Origin: Paracoccaceae bacterium
GTDB taxonomy: Bacteria > Pseudomonadota > Alphaproteobacteria > Rhodobacterales > Rhodobacteraceae
Direction: 5' to 3'
NCBI GenBank assembly: GCA_029881635.1
Contig: JAOUMG010000086.1
Coordinates: 1 to 7,388, forward strand
DNA length: 7,388 bases
Part shown: positions 1 to 6,068 of the stretch, piece by piece
Numbering within the stretch: position 1 is the first letter of the stretch
Layout: every line of letters starts with the position of its first letter
Notes under the pieces: generated by a model
Seen by the model: only the letters and a program-made list of their open reading frames with translations
What the model was told of the DNA's origin: nothing
Database searches by the model: none
Program-made: the position numbers and the translations under genes

Positions 1-1185
1 GGGCAAAGCATCGGCATCGTCGGCAAAAACCTCATGGACGGGATCTATCAGAGCTTTCTATTGCTGGCGGTACCGCTATTCATCGTTGCTGCGAACATAA
101 TGAATGCCGGCACGATCACAGACCGCTTGCTGAATTTCTGTGTCGCCACTGTCGGGCGCTTCAAAGGTGGACTTGGCCATGTCAACATCATGGCTTCGCT
201 GATCTTTTCGGGCATGTCCGGCTCGGCTGTGGCGGACGCTGCCGGTATTGGCAAAATCATCATCGACATGATGCGCAAGGACGGACGGTTCACCCCCGGT
301 TATGCGGCTGCAATCACCGCCGCATCGGCAACCATCGGTCCAATCATCCCGCCGTCGATCCCGATGGTTCTCTACGCGCTCGTCTCGAATGCTTCCATTG
401 GTTATCTCTTCCTTGGCGGCATCCTGCCCGGTCTTTTCATGGGGGCAGTGCTGATGGGTATGAATGCCTACATGTCACACAAACGCGGCTTTGCGATAGA
501 AGAGCCAGTGCCGCTGCGCGACCTGCCCCGTAAAACCGCAGATGCCTTTCCCGCGCTTCTCATGCCGGCGATCCTGCTTTACGGGATCTATGGCGGTGTC
601 ACGACCCCGACCGAGGCCGCGGCCGTTGCGGCCTTCTATGCGCTACTGCTCGCCTCGCTATTCTATCGCGCGCTCAGCTTACATGCGCTTTACCGTATAT
701 TCGTCGAAAGCGCCCGTTCGTCCGCAGCAGTCGGTCTGGTCATCGGTGGGGCGCTGATCCTCAACTATATAGTGGCGTCCGAAAACATCCCATCACTGCT
801 TGCCGGCCATCTCGTGGCCCTCGACGTGTCGCCAATGGCTTTCATGCTCAGCGTGAATCTGATCCTTTTGGTGCTTGGCTGCTTTCTTGACGCGACCACA
901 ATCATCCTTGTGATTGTTCCGCTTTTCCTTCCAACCTGTCGCGAACTCGGGATTGATCTTGTGCATTTCGGGGTCATAGCTGTTGTGAATTGCATGATCG
1001 GTCTGATCACGCCGCCTTACGGCATCCTGCTTTTCGTCATCAATGCCGTTACGGGTATTTCGCTGCGTGAAATTATCTCTGAGATATGGGCTTTCCTGGC
1101 GGTGCTGATCCTTGCTTTGCTGCTGATGATCTTCATTCCGGAAATCGTACTCTTTCTGCCGCGCCAGTTTGGATATGAAGGGTGA
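1..1185 (+). CDS. dctM: TRAP transporter large permease subunit, DctM/SiaM family (5'-truncated)
   Basis: This is the large membrane subunit of a tripartite ATP-independent periplasmic (TRAP) transporter. It uses a sodium or proton gradient to import an organic acid delivered by a periplasmic binding protein, and it acts in the inner membrane with a small DctQ subunit. The reading frame is open from base 1, so the true start lies upstream. The 394 visible residues compare with about 425 for the family, so roughly 30 N-terminal residues are missing. An internal ATG at 34 is not a convincing start. The protein is strongly hydrophobic with about ten or more membrane segments. Family motifs seen include GMSGSAVADAAG (visible residues 71-82), IGPIIPPSIPMVLYA (112-126), TPTEAAAVAAFYAL in the middle, and the C-terminal pair CFLDATTIILVIVP and GLITPPYGILLFV. 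It ends against the next gene, an AroE-like dehydrogenase, which suggests co-transcription and a quinate- or shikimate-like substrate. The substrate is inference; the family call is firm. Confidence 0.95.
   Translation, partial: GQSIGIVGKNLMDGIYQSFLLLAVPLFIVAANIMNAGTITDRLLNFCVATVGRFKGGLGHVNIMASLIFSGMSGSAVADAAGIGKIIIDMMRKDGRFTPGYAAAITAASATIGPIIPPSIPMVLYALVSNASIGYLFLGGILPGLFMGAVLMGMNAYMSHKRGFAIEEPVPLRDLPRKTADAFPALLMPAILLYGIYGGVTTPTEAAAVAAFYALLLASLFYRALSLHALYRIFVESARSSAAVGLVIGGALILNYIVASENIPSLLAGHLVALDVSPMAFMLSVNLILLVLGCFLDATTIILVIVPLFLPTCRELGIDLVHFGVIAVVNCMIGLITPPYGILLFVINAVTGISLREIISEIWAFLAVLILALLLMIFIPEIVLFLPRQFGYEG
1177..1182 (+). promoter_or_regulatory. Ribosome binding site that decides the dehydrogenase start
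   Basis: GAAGGG lies 8 bases before the ATG at 1191, which is ideal spacing. The alternative GTG at 1182 would overlap the dctM stop by four bases, but it has only a weak GGA at suitable distance. The ATG start is therefore preferred. Confidence 0.6.
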
Positions 1186-1190
1186 AAGGC

Positions 1191-2051
1191 ATGACCGCTT
1201 CAAAGGGAACAATCCGGCTCGGTCTGATCGGCGACAATATCCACACCTCGCGGTCACCGGCCCTGCACCGGATTTGTGGTCAGCTCTGCGATCTCGAAGT
1301 TCGCTATGACCTTTTAATACCCCCGGATCAGGGCGAGACATTCGAAGCGATCCTCGCGCAGATGCAGAAAGACGGATTCGCTGGCACCAATGTGACACTG
1401 CCTTACAAAGAGCGTGCCGCCCCGATGGTACGCATTGCCGACCCGATGATTGCCCGGATCGGTGCGGTCAACACGATCCGCTTCGGCCCAGATGGACCGG
1501 AAGGTTTCAACACAGACTATTCTGGTTTCATTTCCGCATTCCGCGTTGCCTTCACTGATTTGCCCCCCGGCAAAGTGGCGCTTATCGGTGCAGGCGGCGT
1601 CGGCAAAGCGGTAGCCTTTGGCCTGATAGCCCTCGGCGCGACCGAGATCGCCTGTATCGACCAGGACCTGGCAAAGGCAAATACACTGGCACAGACTTTG
1701 GCCAAATGCGGAGGCAACCACACAAAAGCATATGCGGCGGGAATGGAGGCCGTTGCCTTGGCAGACGGCGTGATCAATTGCACACCACTTGGAATGGTTG
1801 GCTATCCCGGCTCTCCGCTCGGCGACGGACTGATCCCCGCAAATGCCTGGGTTTTCGATGCCGTCTACACCCCCGTCGAAACACAGTTTCGCGCGCAGGC
1901 CATTGCCGCAGGTGCGCAGTTCCTGTCCGGTTGGGAATTGTTCTTTCATCAGGGCGTCGATGCTTTCGAGATTTTCACGGGTCGCCGCCCGACCAATATG
2001 GGGCAGTTACGCGCGATGCTTCTCGACCCGACCCTGTCGCTGGCATCATGA
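1191..2051 (+). CDS. Shikimate/quinate 5-dehydrogenase family protein (AroE-like), probably catabolic
   Basis: This enzyme interconverts shikimate (or quinate) and its 3-dehydro form using a nicotinamide cofactor in the cytoplasm. With ATG 1191 it has 286 residues, normal for the family; GTG 1182 would add three. The N-terminal substrate domain has S20-R21-S22-P23 followed by ALH, NVTLPYKE with catalytic K73, GAVNT (91-95) and GFNTDYSG with D109 of the Lys/Asp pair. The Rossmann domain has GAGGVGKA (133-140), NCTPLGM (196-202), the VFDAVYTPVET segment (221-231), and a closing GWELFFHQGVDAF with the conserved Gln. After the second Rossmann strand it has D157-Q158-D159, where NADP-dependent AroE has N-R-T; an acidic residue there is typical of NAD-preferring quinate/shikimate dehydrogenases. 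It begins five bases after the TRAP permease stop, suggesting one catabolic operon. It is probably a paralogue rather than the biosynthetic aroE, so no symbol is given. Family is certain; substrate and cofactor are inferred. Confidence 0.9.
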   Translation: MTASKGTIRLGLIGDNIHTSRSPALHRICGQLCDLEVRYDLLIPPDQGETFEAILAQMQKDGFAGTNVTLPYKERAAPMVRIADPMIARIGAVNTIRFGPDGPEGFNTDYSGFISAFRVAFTDLPPGKVALIGAGGVGKAVAFGLIALGATEIACIDQDLAKANTLAQTLAKCGGNHTKAYAAGMEAVALADGVINCTPLGMVGYPGSPLGDGLIPANAWVFDAVYTPVETQFRAQAIAAGAQFLSGWELFFHQGVDAFEIFTGRRPTNMGQLRAMLLDPTLSLAS

Positions 2052-2126
2052 CAGCCCAGTCTGCATTCACCCGTGGTGGTTCATTGAACAGAAAACCCGG
2101 TAGCAGCTTCCTGACTTTGTCGGTCA

Positions 2127-2138
2127 TTGTCGCGCATT
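2127..2138 (+). repeat. 12-base direct repeat TTGTCGCGCATT, copy 1
   Basis: TTGTCGCGCATT occurs exactly at 2127-2138 and again at 2315-2326, 188 bases apart, in the same non-coding gap. The core heptamer also occurs inverted (GCGACAA) at 2185-2191. A chance exact 12-mer repeat inside a 334-base gap is unlikely (well below 1 in 100 for random sequence). It may be an operator, but the binding protein is unknown. Confidence 0.6.
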
Positions 2139-2182
2139 CCTCCAGGTAACCTTCTTGCAATCAGGCGCTGAACAAAAACTAG

Positions 2183-2197
2183 AAGCGACAACCGCTT
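2183..2197. repeat. Small inverted repeat containing an inverted TTGTCGC core
   Basis: AAGCG (2183-2187) and CGCTT (2193-2197) flank five bases. The segment includes GCGACAA (2185-2191), the reverse complement of the first seven bases of the 12-mer repeat. The five-base stem alone is weak; its interest comes from the shared core. Confidence 0.3.
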
Positions 2198-2314
2198 AAA
2201 CACACACCCTATTTGGTGGCTTGACGAATCGCAGGACACTATAAGTTCCCTACTGTTGCGACTTGTCCACATAAAGATGCGTGTCTAAACAGTTGATTAT
2301 TGCAAAAATTTCGC

Positions 2315-2326
2315 TTGTCGCGCATT
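2315..2326 (+). repeat. 12-base direct repeat TTGTCGCGCATT, copy 2
   Basis: This second exact copy of the 12-mer is centred about 65 bases before the cpaC start codon, close to where a promoter or operator for cpaC would be expected. The flanking bases differ from copy 1, so the repeat unit is just the 12 bases. Confidence 0.6.
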
Positions 2327-2385
2327 GTGACTTCAATCGGGCTACTAGACCCATATCAGAGGCGTGATCGGAGAGGCAGGTCACT

Positions 2386-3822
2386 ATGACAATGAAAACT
2401 ATATTTACGGCAGGAATGCTGGGCGTTTCGCTTAGCATGACAGCAATTCCGGCGGCTCATTCCGAGACGCTGCGTATTATTAACGGTACAACGTCCAGTG
2501 CGCTGAGTGTTCCAATGAACCGCGCAGTGGTGGTCGAAGCAGACCAGCCCTTTGCAGAACTATCCATTGCGAACCCGGGCATCGCAGATATTTCGACACT
2601 GTCAGATCGTACCATCTATGTATTGGGCAAGGCACCGGGGCGCACCACGCTGACCCTGCTTGCCCCTGATGGACGGCTTATTACCAATGTCGACGTACAG
2701 GTCACGCTTGACGTGGCTGAATTCAAGGAACGGCTCCAGCAGATCCTGCCGGGCGAAAAAATCGAAGTGCGTACCGCCAATGACGGCATTGTTCTGTCTG
2801 GTATCGTATCTTCGACCGCCAAGCTCGACAAAGCGCTGGATCTGGCAGAACGCTATGCACCCGCCCGCGTTTCCAACCTTATGGCGGTTGGCGGCGTGCA
2901 ACAGGTCATGCTGAAGGTACGCTTTGCAGAAATGCGGCGTTCGGTCAGCAAAGAGTTGTCCGGCGGCGTTTCGGGTTCATTTAACAGTTCCAATCTGGTT
3001 AGCGCCTTTGGCGGCGGCTCAGGCGGGCTCACACTTGGCGCTCCGGACGCGGCCACAAACACCTCGTTAGTCACGCCAACCGTTACGCCGAATGCAGGCG
3101 CAACGGGGCAAGCCCTTTTTGGCTTTAGCACCGGCAACTTCCAGTTCCAGGTTCTGCTTGAAGCACTTGAAAGTAAAGGTCTGGTACGCACCCTTGCCGA
3201 ACCAAACCTGACAGCATTGTCCGGACAGGAAGCAACCTTTCTAGCAGGTGGTGAATACCCGATCCCGGTTCGTGGCGACAATGGAGAGATCACCGTTGAA
3301 TATAAACCTTTCGGTGTTGAAATGGCCTTTACCCCAACAGTGGTTGACGGCGACGTCATCAACCTTGCCATCAACTCTGCTGTGTCCGGTCTTGACCCGT
3401 CTATCACCATTGGTGCCGGCAACGGCATTAGCTTGAATGCCTTCCGTCGCAGGGAAGCAGAGACAACTGTCGAGATGCGTGATGGCGAAAGCTTTGCCAT
3501 TGCCGGTCTTTTGCAGGACGACTTCACCGACAACGCCGGTCAGGTACCGTGGTTGGGTGATATCCCAGTGCTCGGTGCGTTGTTCCGCAGCGCTGAATAC
3601 AGACGCGATCAGTCCGAGCTGGTTGTAATCGTAACGCCGCATCTTGTCACTCCGACACGTGGCGAAGCTTTGGCACTGCCAACAGACCGCGTACGGCCGC
3701 CTACCGAGGCCCAGCTTTTCTTGTTCGGCAGAACGTCCCGGAACGCGAACGAAGTCGGCACGGGGGCCAGTGAGGTCGCCAAGCAAGACTTTTCAAGTTC
3801 CTATGGCTATGTGATGGAGTAA
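2386..3822 (+). CDS. cpaC: Tad/Cpa pilus outer-membrane secretin CpaC (RcpA)
   Basis: CpaC forms the outer-membrane channel through which the Flp (type IVc) pilus leaves the cell. The 478-residue length is normal for the family. A Sec signal peptide is clear: K4, a hydrophobic run at about 5-23, and probable cleavage after A24-H25-S26. An N-terminal pilus-secretin domain follows at about 30-107, where MNRAVVVEADQPFAELSIANPGIADI is the typical opening. A BON-like segment lies at about 110-170, a Gly/Ser-rich loop at 193-215, and the type II/III secretin domain at about 250-422. The latter holds LVRTLAEPNLTALSGQEA (266-283) and the signature VPWLGDIPVLGALFRS (387-402) with ELVVIVTPHLV (411-421). 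ATG 2386 is chosen because GGAGAGG (2370-2376) lies nine bases upstream; ATG 2392 would weaken that spacing. The next gene starts five bases after the stop, so the two are probably co-transcribed. cpaB, which commonly precedes cpaC, is absent here. The call is firm. Confidence 0.95.
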   Translation: MTMKTIFTAGMLGVSLSMTAIPAAHSETLRIINGTTSSALSVPMNRAVVVEADQPFAELSIANPGIADISTLSDRTIYVLGKAPGRTTLTLLAPDGRLITNVDVQVTLDVAEFKERLQQILPGEKIEVRTANDGIVLSGIVSSTAKLDKALDLAERYAPARVSNLMAVGGVQQVMLKVRFAEMRRSVSKELSGGVSGSFNSSNLVSAFGGGSGGLTLGAPDAATNTSLVTPTVTPNAGATGQALFGFSTGNFQFQVLLEALESKGLVRTLAEPNLTALSGQEATFLAGGEYPIPVRGDNGEITVEYKPFGVEMAFTPTVVDGDVINLAINSAVSGLDPSITIGAGNGISLNAFRRREAETTVEMRDGESFAIAGLLQDDFTDNAGQVPWLGDIPVLGALFRSAEYRRDQSELVVIVTPHLVTPTRGEALALPTDRVRPPTEAQLFLFGRTSRNANEVGTGASEVAKQDFSSSYGYVME

Positions 3823-3827
3823 GAAAC

Positions 3828-4490
3828 ATGCAAAAGCATATCCCACTTCTATTACTCTCCGCAGGCTTGGCTGCACTTTCTGGATGTTCGCGCGAAACCA
3901 ATATCGCCCGTTCCTTCTATGCCGAGGCTGGTAGCGAGATTGAGACCAAAGATTTCGGCAACTCGACCATGAACAATACGCTCATCCAGTCGGGTCATAA
4001 ATCTGCGGTCATCGACATGACACGGCGCTTCTCGGCTGAAGTACCCAGCACGGTGAACTTTGCTTTCAACAGCGCCACACTGGATGCTGACGCTCAGGAA
4101 GCACTGCGTCGCCAGGCAGACTGGATCCGGCAGTTCCCGGAGATCCGCTTCCGTGTGTACGGGCACACCGATCTTGTCGGCTCCAACGCCTACAACCACT
4201 CTCTGGGTAAGCGCCGCGCCAATGCAGTTGTCGCGTATCTTGCCAGCCAGGGTATCAGCCGGTCACGCCTGGAGGCGCTTGTCTCTTACGGCGAAACCCA
4301 GCCGCTGGTTGCCGTTCAAACAGAAGAACGGCGTAATCGACGGACCGTGACCGAGGTTTCAGGCTTTGTCTCAAAGCATCCGACGGTCCTGAACGGCAAA
4401 TACGCGGCTATTATCTTCCGCGAATACATTGCTGGCGCGGTTCCGCCACATATACAGGAAACCGCTGGCAATACCGCATCTGGTGGCTAA
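3828..4490 (+). CDS. OmpA-family lipoprotein of the Tad pilus cluster (CpaD position)
   Basis: This predicted outer-membrane lipoprotein has a peptidoglycan-binding OmpA C-terminal domain. The 220 residues begin with a lipoprotein signal (hydrophobic LLLLSAGLAAL, lipobox LSGC, lipidated C20, then Ser, which favours outer-membrane sorting). A linker of about 50 residues precedes the OmpA domain at about 75-178. That domain has VNFAFNSATLDADA, GHTDLVGSNAYN and the RRNRRTV ending. D115 and R130, fifteen residues apart in HTD and KRRA, match the diaminopimelate-binding Asp/Arg pair known from OmpA. A 40-residue tail (181-220) follows and is not part of the core domain. GGAG at 3816-3819 gives an eight-base spacer to ATG 3828. 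The position between the secretin and cpaE is where many Tad loci carry cpaD/rcpB. It may therefore anchor or stabilise the secretin in the cell wall. That role is inference; the domain and lipoprotein calls are strong. Confidence 0.9.
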   Translation: MQKHIPLLLLSAGLAALSGCSRETNIARSFYAEAGSEIETKDFGNSTMNNTLIQSGHKSAVIDMTRRFSAEVPSTVNFAFNSATLDADAQEALRRQADWIRQFPEIRFRVYGHTDLVGSNAYNHSLGKRRANAVVAYLASQGISRSRLEALVSYGETQPLVAVQTEERRNRRTVTEVSGFVSKHPTVLNGKYAAIIFREYIAGAVPPHIQETAGNTASGG

Positions 4491-4564
4491 CCCCAGAAAC
4501 GCGACGGCGGCGGCATGATAATCTGAATCAGCTTCTCCGCTTTTCGATCTCGATTGTTTCCGCA

Positions 4565-4602
4565 AATAGGCGGGCTTTGGCAACAAAGCCCGCCTATTCT
4601 TT
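4565..4602 (+). terminator. Rho-independent terminator after the OmpA-like lipoprotein gene
   Basis: AATAGGCGGGCTTTG (4565-4579) pairs perfectly over 15 base pairs with CAAAGCCCGCCTATT (4584-4598). They close a four-base GCAA loop (4580-4583), a stable GNRA tetraloop. The 3' side runs into CTTTA, a short, imperfect T tract. It lies 74 bases after the lipoprotein stop codon. The bases 5' of the left arm are not A-rich, so forward termination is more likely than bidirectional. The hairpin is certain; termination efficiency is uncertain because of the short T run. Confidence 0.85.
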
Positions 4603-4635
4603 AGATCATACCGCAAAAACGCAATAATATGATCT
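4603..4635. repeat. Inverted repeat AGATCATA / TATGATCT, possible operator or second hairpin
   Basis: AGATCATA (4603-4610) is the exact reverse complement of TATGATCT (4628-4635), with 17 bases between and TTT just after the right arm. The spacer itself holds two CGCAA copies separated by AAA. It could fold as a weak hairpin backing up the terminator, or be a dyad operator for the cpaE promoter. Confidence 0.45.
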
Positions 4636-4666
4636 TTTGGCCCCAATATTGCCAAGATTTAGGACG

Positions 4667-4678
4667 AGTTTCGAAACT
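4667..4678. promoter_or_regulatory. 12-base perfect palindrome, candidate operator upstream of cpaE
   Basis: AGTTTCGAAACT is perfectly self-complementary with no spacer and lies 123 bases before the cpaE start. Palindromes of this kind often bind dimeric regulators, but no known consensus is recognised. Confidence 0.3.
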
Positions 4679-4744
4679 TGGGAGTAACTGCGTGACCTCA
4701 TTGTCATGCTGGGTGGATGGAAATGAGACTATGGCGATTCGATT

Positions 4745-4774
4745 TTGTGACCAAACAAGTGATTTCGGTATCAG
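4745..4774 (+). promoter_or_regulatory. Weak sigma-70-like promoter candidate for cpaE-cpaF
   Basis: TTGTGA (4745-4750) and TATCAG (4769-4774) are 18 bases apart; each matches four of six consensus positions. It would place the transcript start about 20 bases before the cpaE ATG. A promoter is expected here because a terminator lies just upstream, but this particular match is low-grade. Confidence 0.25.
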
Positions 4775-4801
4775 GTACGATGCAAAGGGGAACGTGAGTA
4801 A

Positions 4802-6049
4802 ATGAGTAGCGTAGCAACTTTGCAACCCGAAGCCGCACCAATTGTAGCCTGCACGATTTCCCGAGATGTGGGGAATTTCGATCTTCTTGTGGAAGATATG
4901 GAAGCAGAGTTGGGCGAAAGCTGGGGCGACCTTACATTTGACGATGCAGCAGTGTTTTTGTCGCAGCCGGACGCGGACACATTGGAATTTGTGGCCATTG
5001 CGGTTGATTCCGAAGACGAAGACGATCTGGCGCGCATCTCCAAAATCATCACGTCGGCGAAAAACAAGGGGATCAGGATCATTCTGATCGCGGAAGAGGT
5101 CAGCCCGATCGCCCTGCACCAGCTTCTCAAGCTTGGGGCGGCGGATTTTGTGCCCTACCCTTTGCCGGAAAACGCGCTGCATGACGCAATTGAGCGCATT
5201 CGCGCCGAACCGCACCCATCCGAGGTTGCCGCCGCCCAGGCCGCATCGCCATCTTTCAAACCCGGCGGTGATCGCGACGGCGTCGTTTTGCCCGTTCACG
5301 GACTTGCAGGCGGTACAGGCTCCACAAACTTTGCGGTCAATCTGGCATGGGAACTGGCGACGGTTCAAAAGGAAAACGGTCCTCGTGTCTGCCTGATCGA
5401 TCTGGATTTCCAGGGTGGTTCTGTTTCGACCTACCTTGATCTGCCGCGGCGCGAAGCTGTCTATGAAATGCTTTCAGATACAGCTTCGTTAGACAGTGTA
5501 AGCTTTCTGCAAGCACTCCTGACGTTCAACGAAAAGCTTCATGTCATGACGGCACCGTCTGAAATGTTGCCGCTTGACGTGGTTACGTCCGAAGACATCA
5601 ACCGCGTCATCAACCTTGCCCGCGCAAACTTCGATTTTGTTGTGATCGATATGCCTTCGACCGTTGTGCAATGGACCGAGGCGGTGCTCAACCAATCGCA
5701 TGTCTATTTCGCAATGATGGAACTTGACATGCGTTGCGCACAAAACACCTTGCGCATGATCCGTGCTTTGAAAGCCGAAGATCTACCCTTCGAAAAGCTG
5801 CGCTATGTTCTTAACCGCGCGCCTAAATTCACTGATCTATCCGGCAAGGGCCGAGTGAAGCGGCTTGCCGAAAGCCTTGATATCACCATCGAGCTACACC
5901 TGCCCGATGGCACAAAACAAGTAACGCAATCCAACGATCATGGGGTTCCACTCGCCGAAACTGCGTCGAAAAACCCCCTGCGTCGCGAAATCGCCAAACT
6001 CGCCAAATCATTGTTCGACCTGAACAAAGCTGCCGAAGCCGGCAAATAG
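4802..6049 (+). CDS. cpaE: Tad/Cpa pilus assembly protein CpaE (TadZ), MinD/ParA-like with pseudo-receiver domain
   Basis: CpaE/TadZ proteins place the Tad pilus machine at the cell pole. The 415-residue protein has two parts. The first is a receiver-like N-terminal domain (about 13-135) with the QLLKLGAADFVPYPL segment typical of strand 5; it lacks the acidic pair on strand 1 and has Y119 where receivers have Lys. The second is a MinD/ParA ATPase-like domain (about 160-405). The P-loop position reads A169-G-G-T-G-S-T175, so both lysines of the deviant Walker A are missing. CLIDLDFQGGSVSTYLDL (197-214) is the Walker A' region with D200 and D202, and FVVIDMPS (279-286) is Walker B with D283. 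Such atypical P-loops are known in this family. ATG 4802 follows GGGG (4787-4790) by 11 bases, slightly long. GTG 4794 is out because it hits a stop after three codons. cpaF starts 19 bases downstream, indicating one transcript. Confidence 0.93.
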   Translation: MSSVATLQPEAAPIVACTISRDVGNFDLLVEDMEAELGESWGDLTFDDAAVFLSQPDADTLEFVAIAVDSEDEDDLARISKIITSAKNKGIRIILIAEEVSPIALHQLLKLGAADFVPYPLPENALHDAIERIRAEPHPSEVAAAQAASPSFKPGGDRDGVVLPVHGLAGGTGSTNFAVNLAWELATVQKENGPRVCLIDLDFQGGSVSTYLDLPRREAVYEMLSDTASLDSVSFLQALLTFNEKLHVMTAPSEMLPLDVVTSEDINRVINLARANFDFVVIDMPSTVVQWTEAVLNQSHVYFAMMELDMRCAQNTLRMIRALKAEDLPFEKLRYVLNRAPKFTDLSGKGRVKRLAESLDITIELHLPDGTKQVTQSNDHGVPLAETASKNPLRREIAKLAKSLFDLNKAAEAGK

Positions 6050-6068
6050 CATATCAAGGGGTTAACGC

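Larger units (their letters stand above)
2052..2385. other. Non-coding gap upstream of cpaC; probable promoter/leader region
   Basis: These 334 bases separate the dehydrogenase from the pilus genes. I find no convincing gene. The 33-codon reading frame from ATG 2048 to 2149 lacks a ribosome binding site and recognisable sequence. No strong terminator hairpin follows the dehydrogenase; TCAG-GCG-CTGA at 2161-2171 followed by an A-rich run is too short. The lower part becomes AT-rich (about 2265-2315), as expected for a promoter. The best -35/-10 pair I can find is only moderate: TTGTCC (2263-2268), 17 bases, TAAACA (2286-2291). A good-looking TTGACG (2221) and TATAAG (2240) are only 13 bases apart, too close for a standard sigma-70 promoter. 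Repeated elements here are listed separately. Confidence 0.6.
4491..4801. other. Non-coding gap between ompA-like gene and cpaE: terminator, dyads, probable promoter
   Basis: This 311-base gap interrupts the pilus cluster. It contains a strong terminator hairpin (4565-4598), a second inverted repeat (4603-4635), a 12-base palindrome (4667-4678) and a weak promoter candidate before cpaE (4745-4774). A 26-codon frame from ATG 4717 to stop 4797 is present but has no credible ribosome binding site. The layout suggests that cpaE-cpaF can be transcribed separately from cpaC. Confidence 0.65.

Noticed and set aside
2048..2149. 33-codon reading frame overlapping the dehydrogenase stop (ATGA), just before cpaC's gap
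   Set aside because: No ribosome binding site at the right distance, no similarity to Flp pilin or other small Tad proteins, and one of the gap's 12-mer repeats lies inside it.
2215..2232. Possible sigma-54 site (GG...GC) in TGGTGGCTTGACGAATCGC
   Set aside because: The GG-GC spacing is 11 rather than the required 10, and the rest of the consensus does not fit.
2221..2245. TTGACG and TATAAG as a sigma-70 promoter for cpaC
   Set aside because: The two boxes are only 13 bases apart, against the usual 16-18.
2853..3533. Minus-strand open frame of 226 codons inside cpaC
   Set aside because: It is a shadow of the secretin gene; its Pro/Ser/Arg-rich low-information translation matches no family.
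4228..4240. TTGTCGCG inside the OmpA-like gene, resembling the 12-mer upstream of cpaC
   Set aside because: It matches only partly and lies in coding sequence (Val-Val-Ala codons); likely chance.
4717..4797. 26-codon frame ending five bases before the cpaE start, possible leader peptide
   Set aside because: The only purine-rich sequence (GGGTGG) abuts the ATG, giving no spacer. The composition is not that of an attenuator leader.
4601..5368. Long minus-strand open frame (255 codons) across the gap and the 5' half of cpaE
   Set aside because: It runs antisense to clear cpaE coding sequence and is rich in Cys, His and Arg, as expected from an antisense shadow. It has no recognisable domain.
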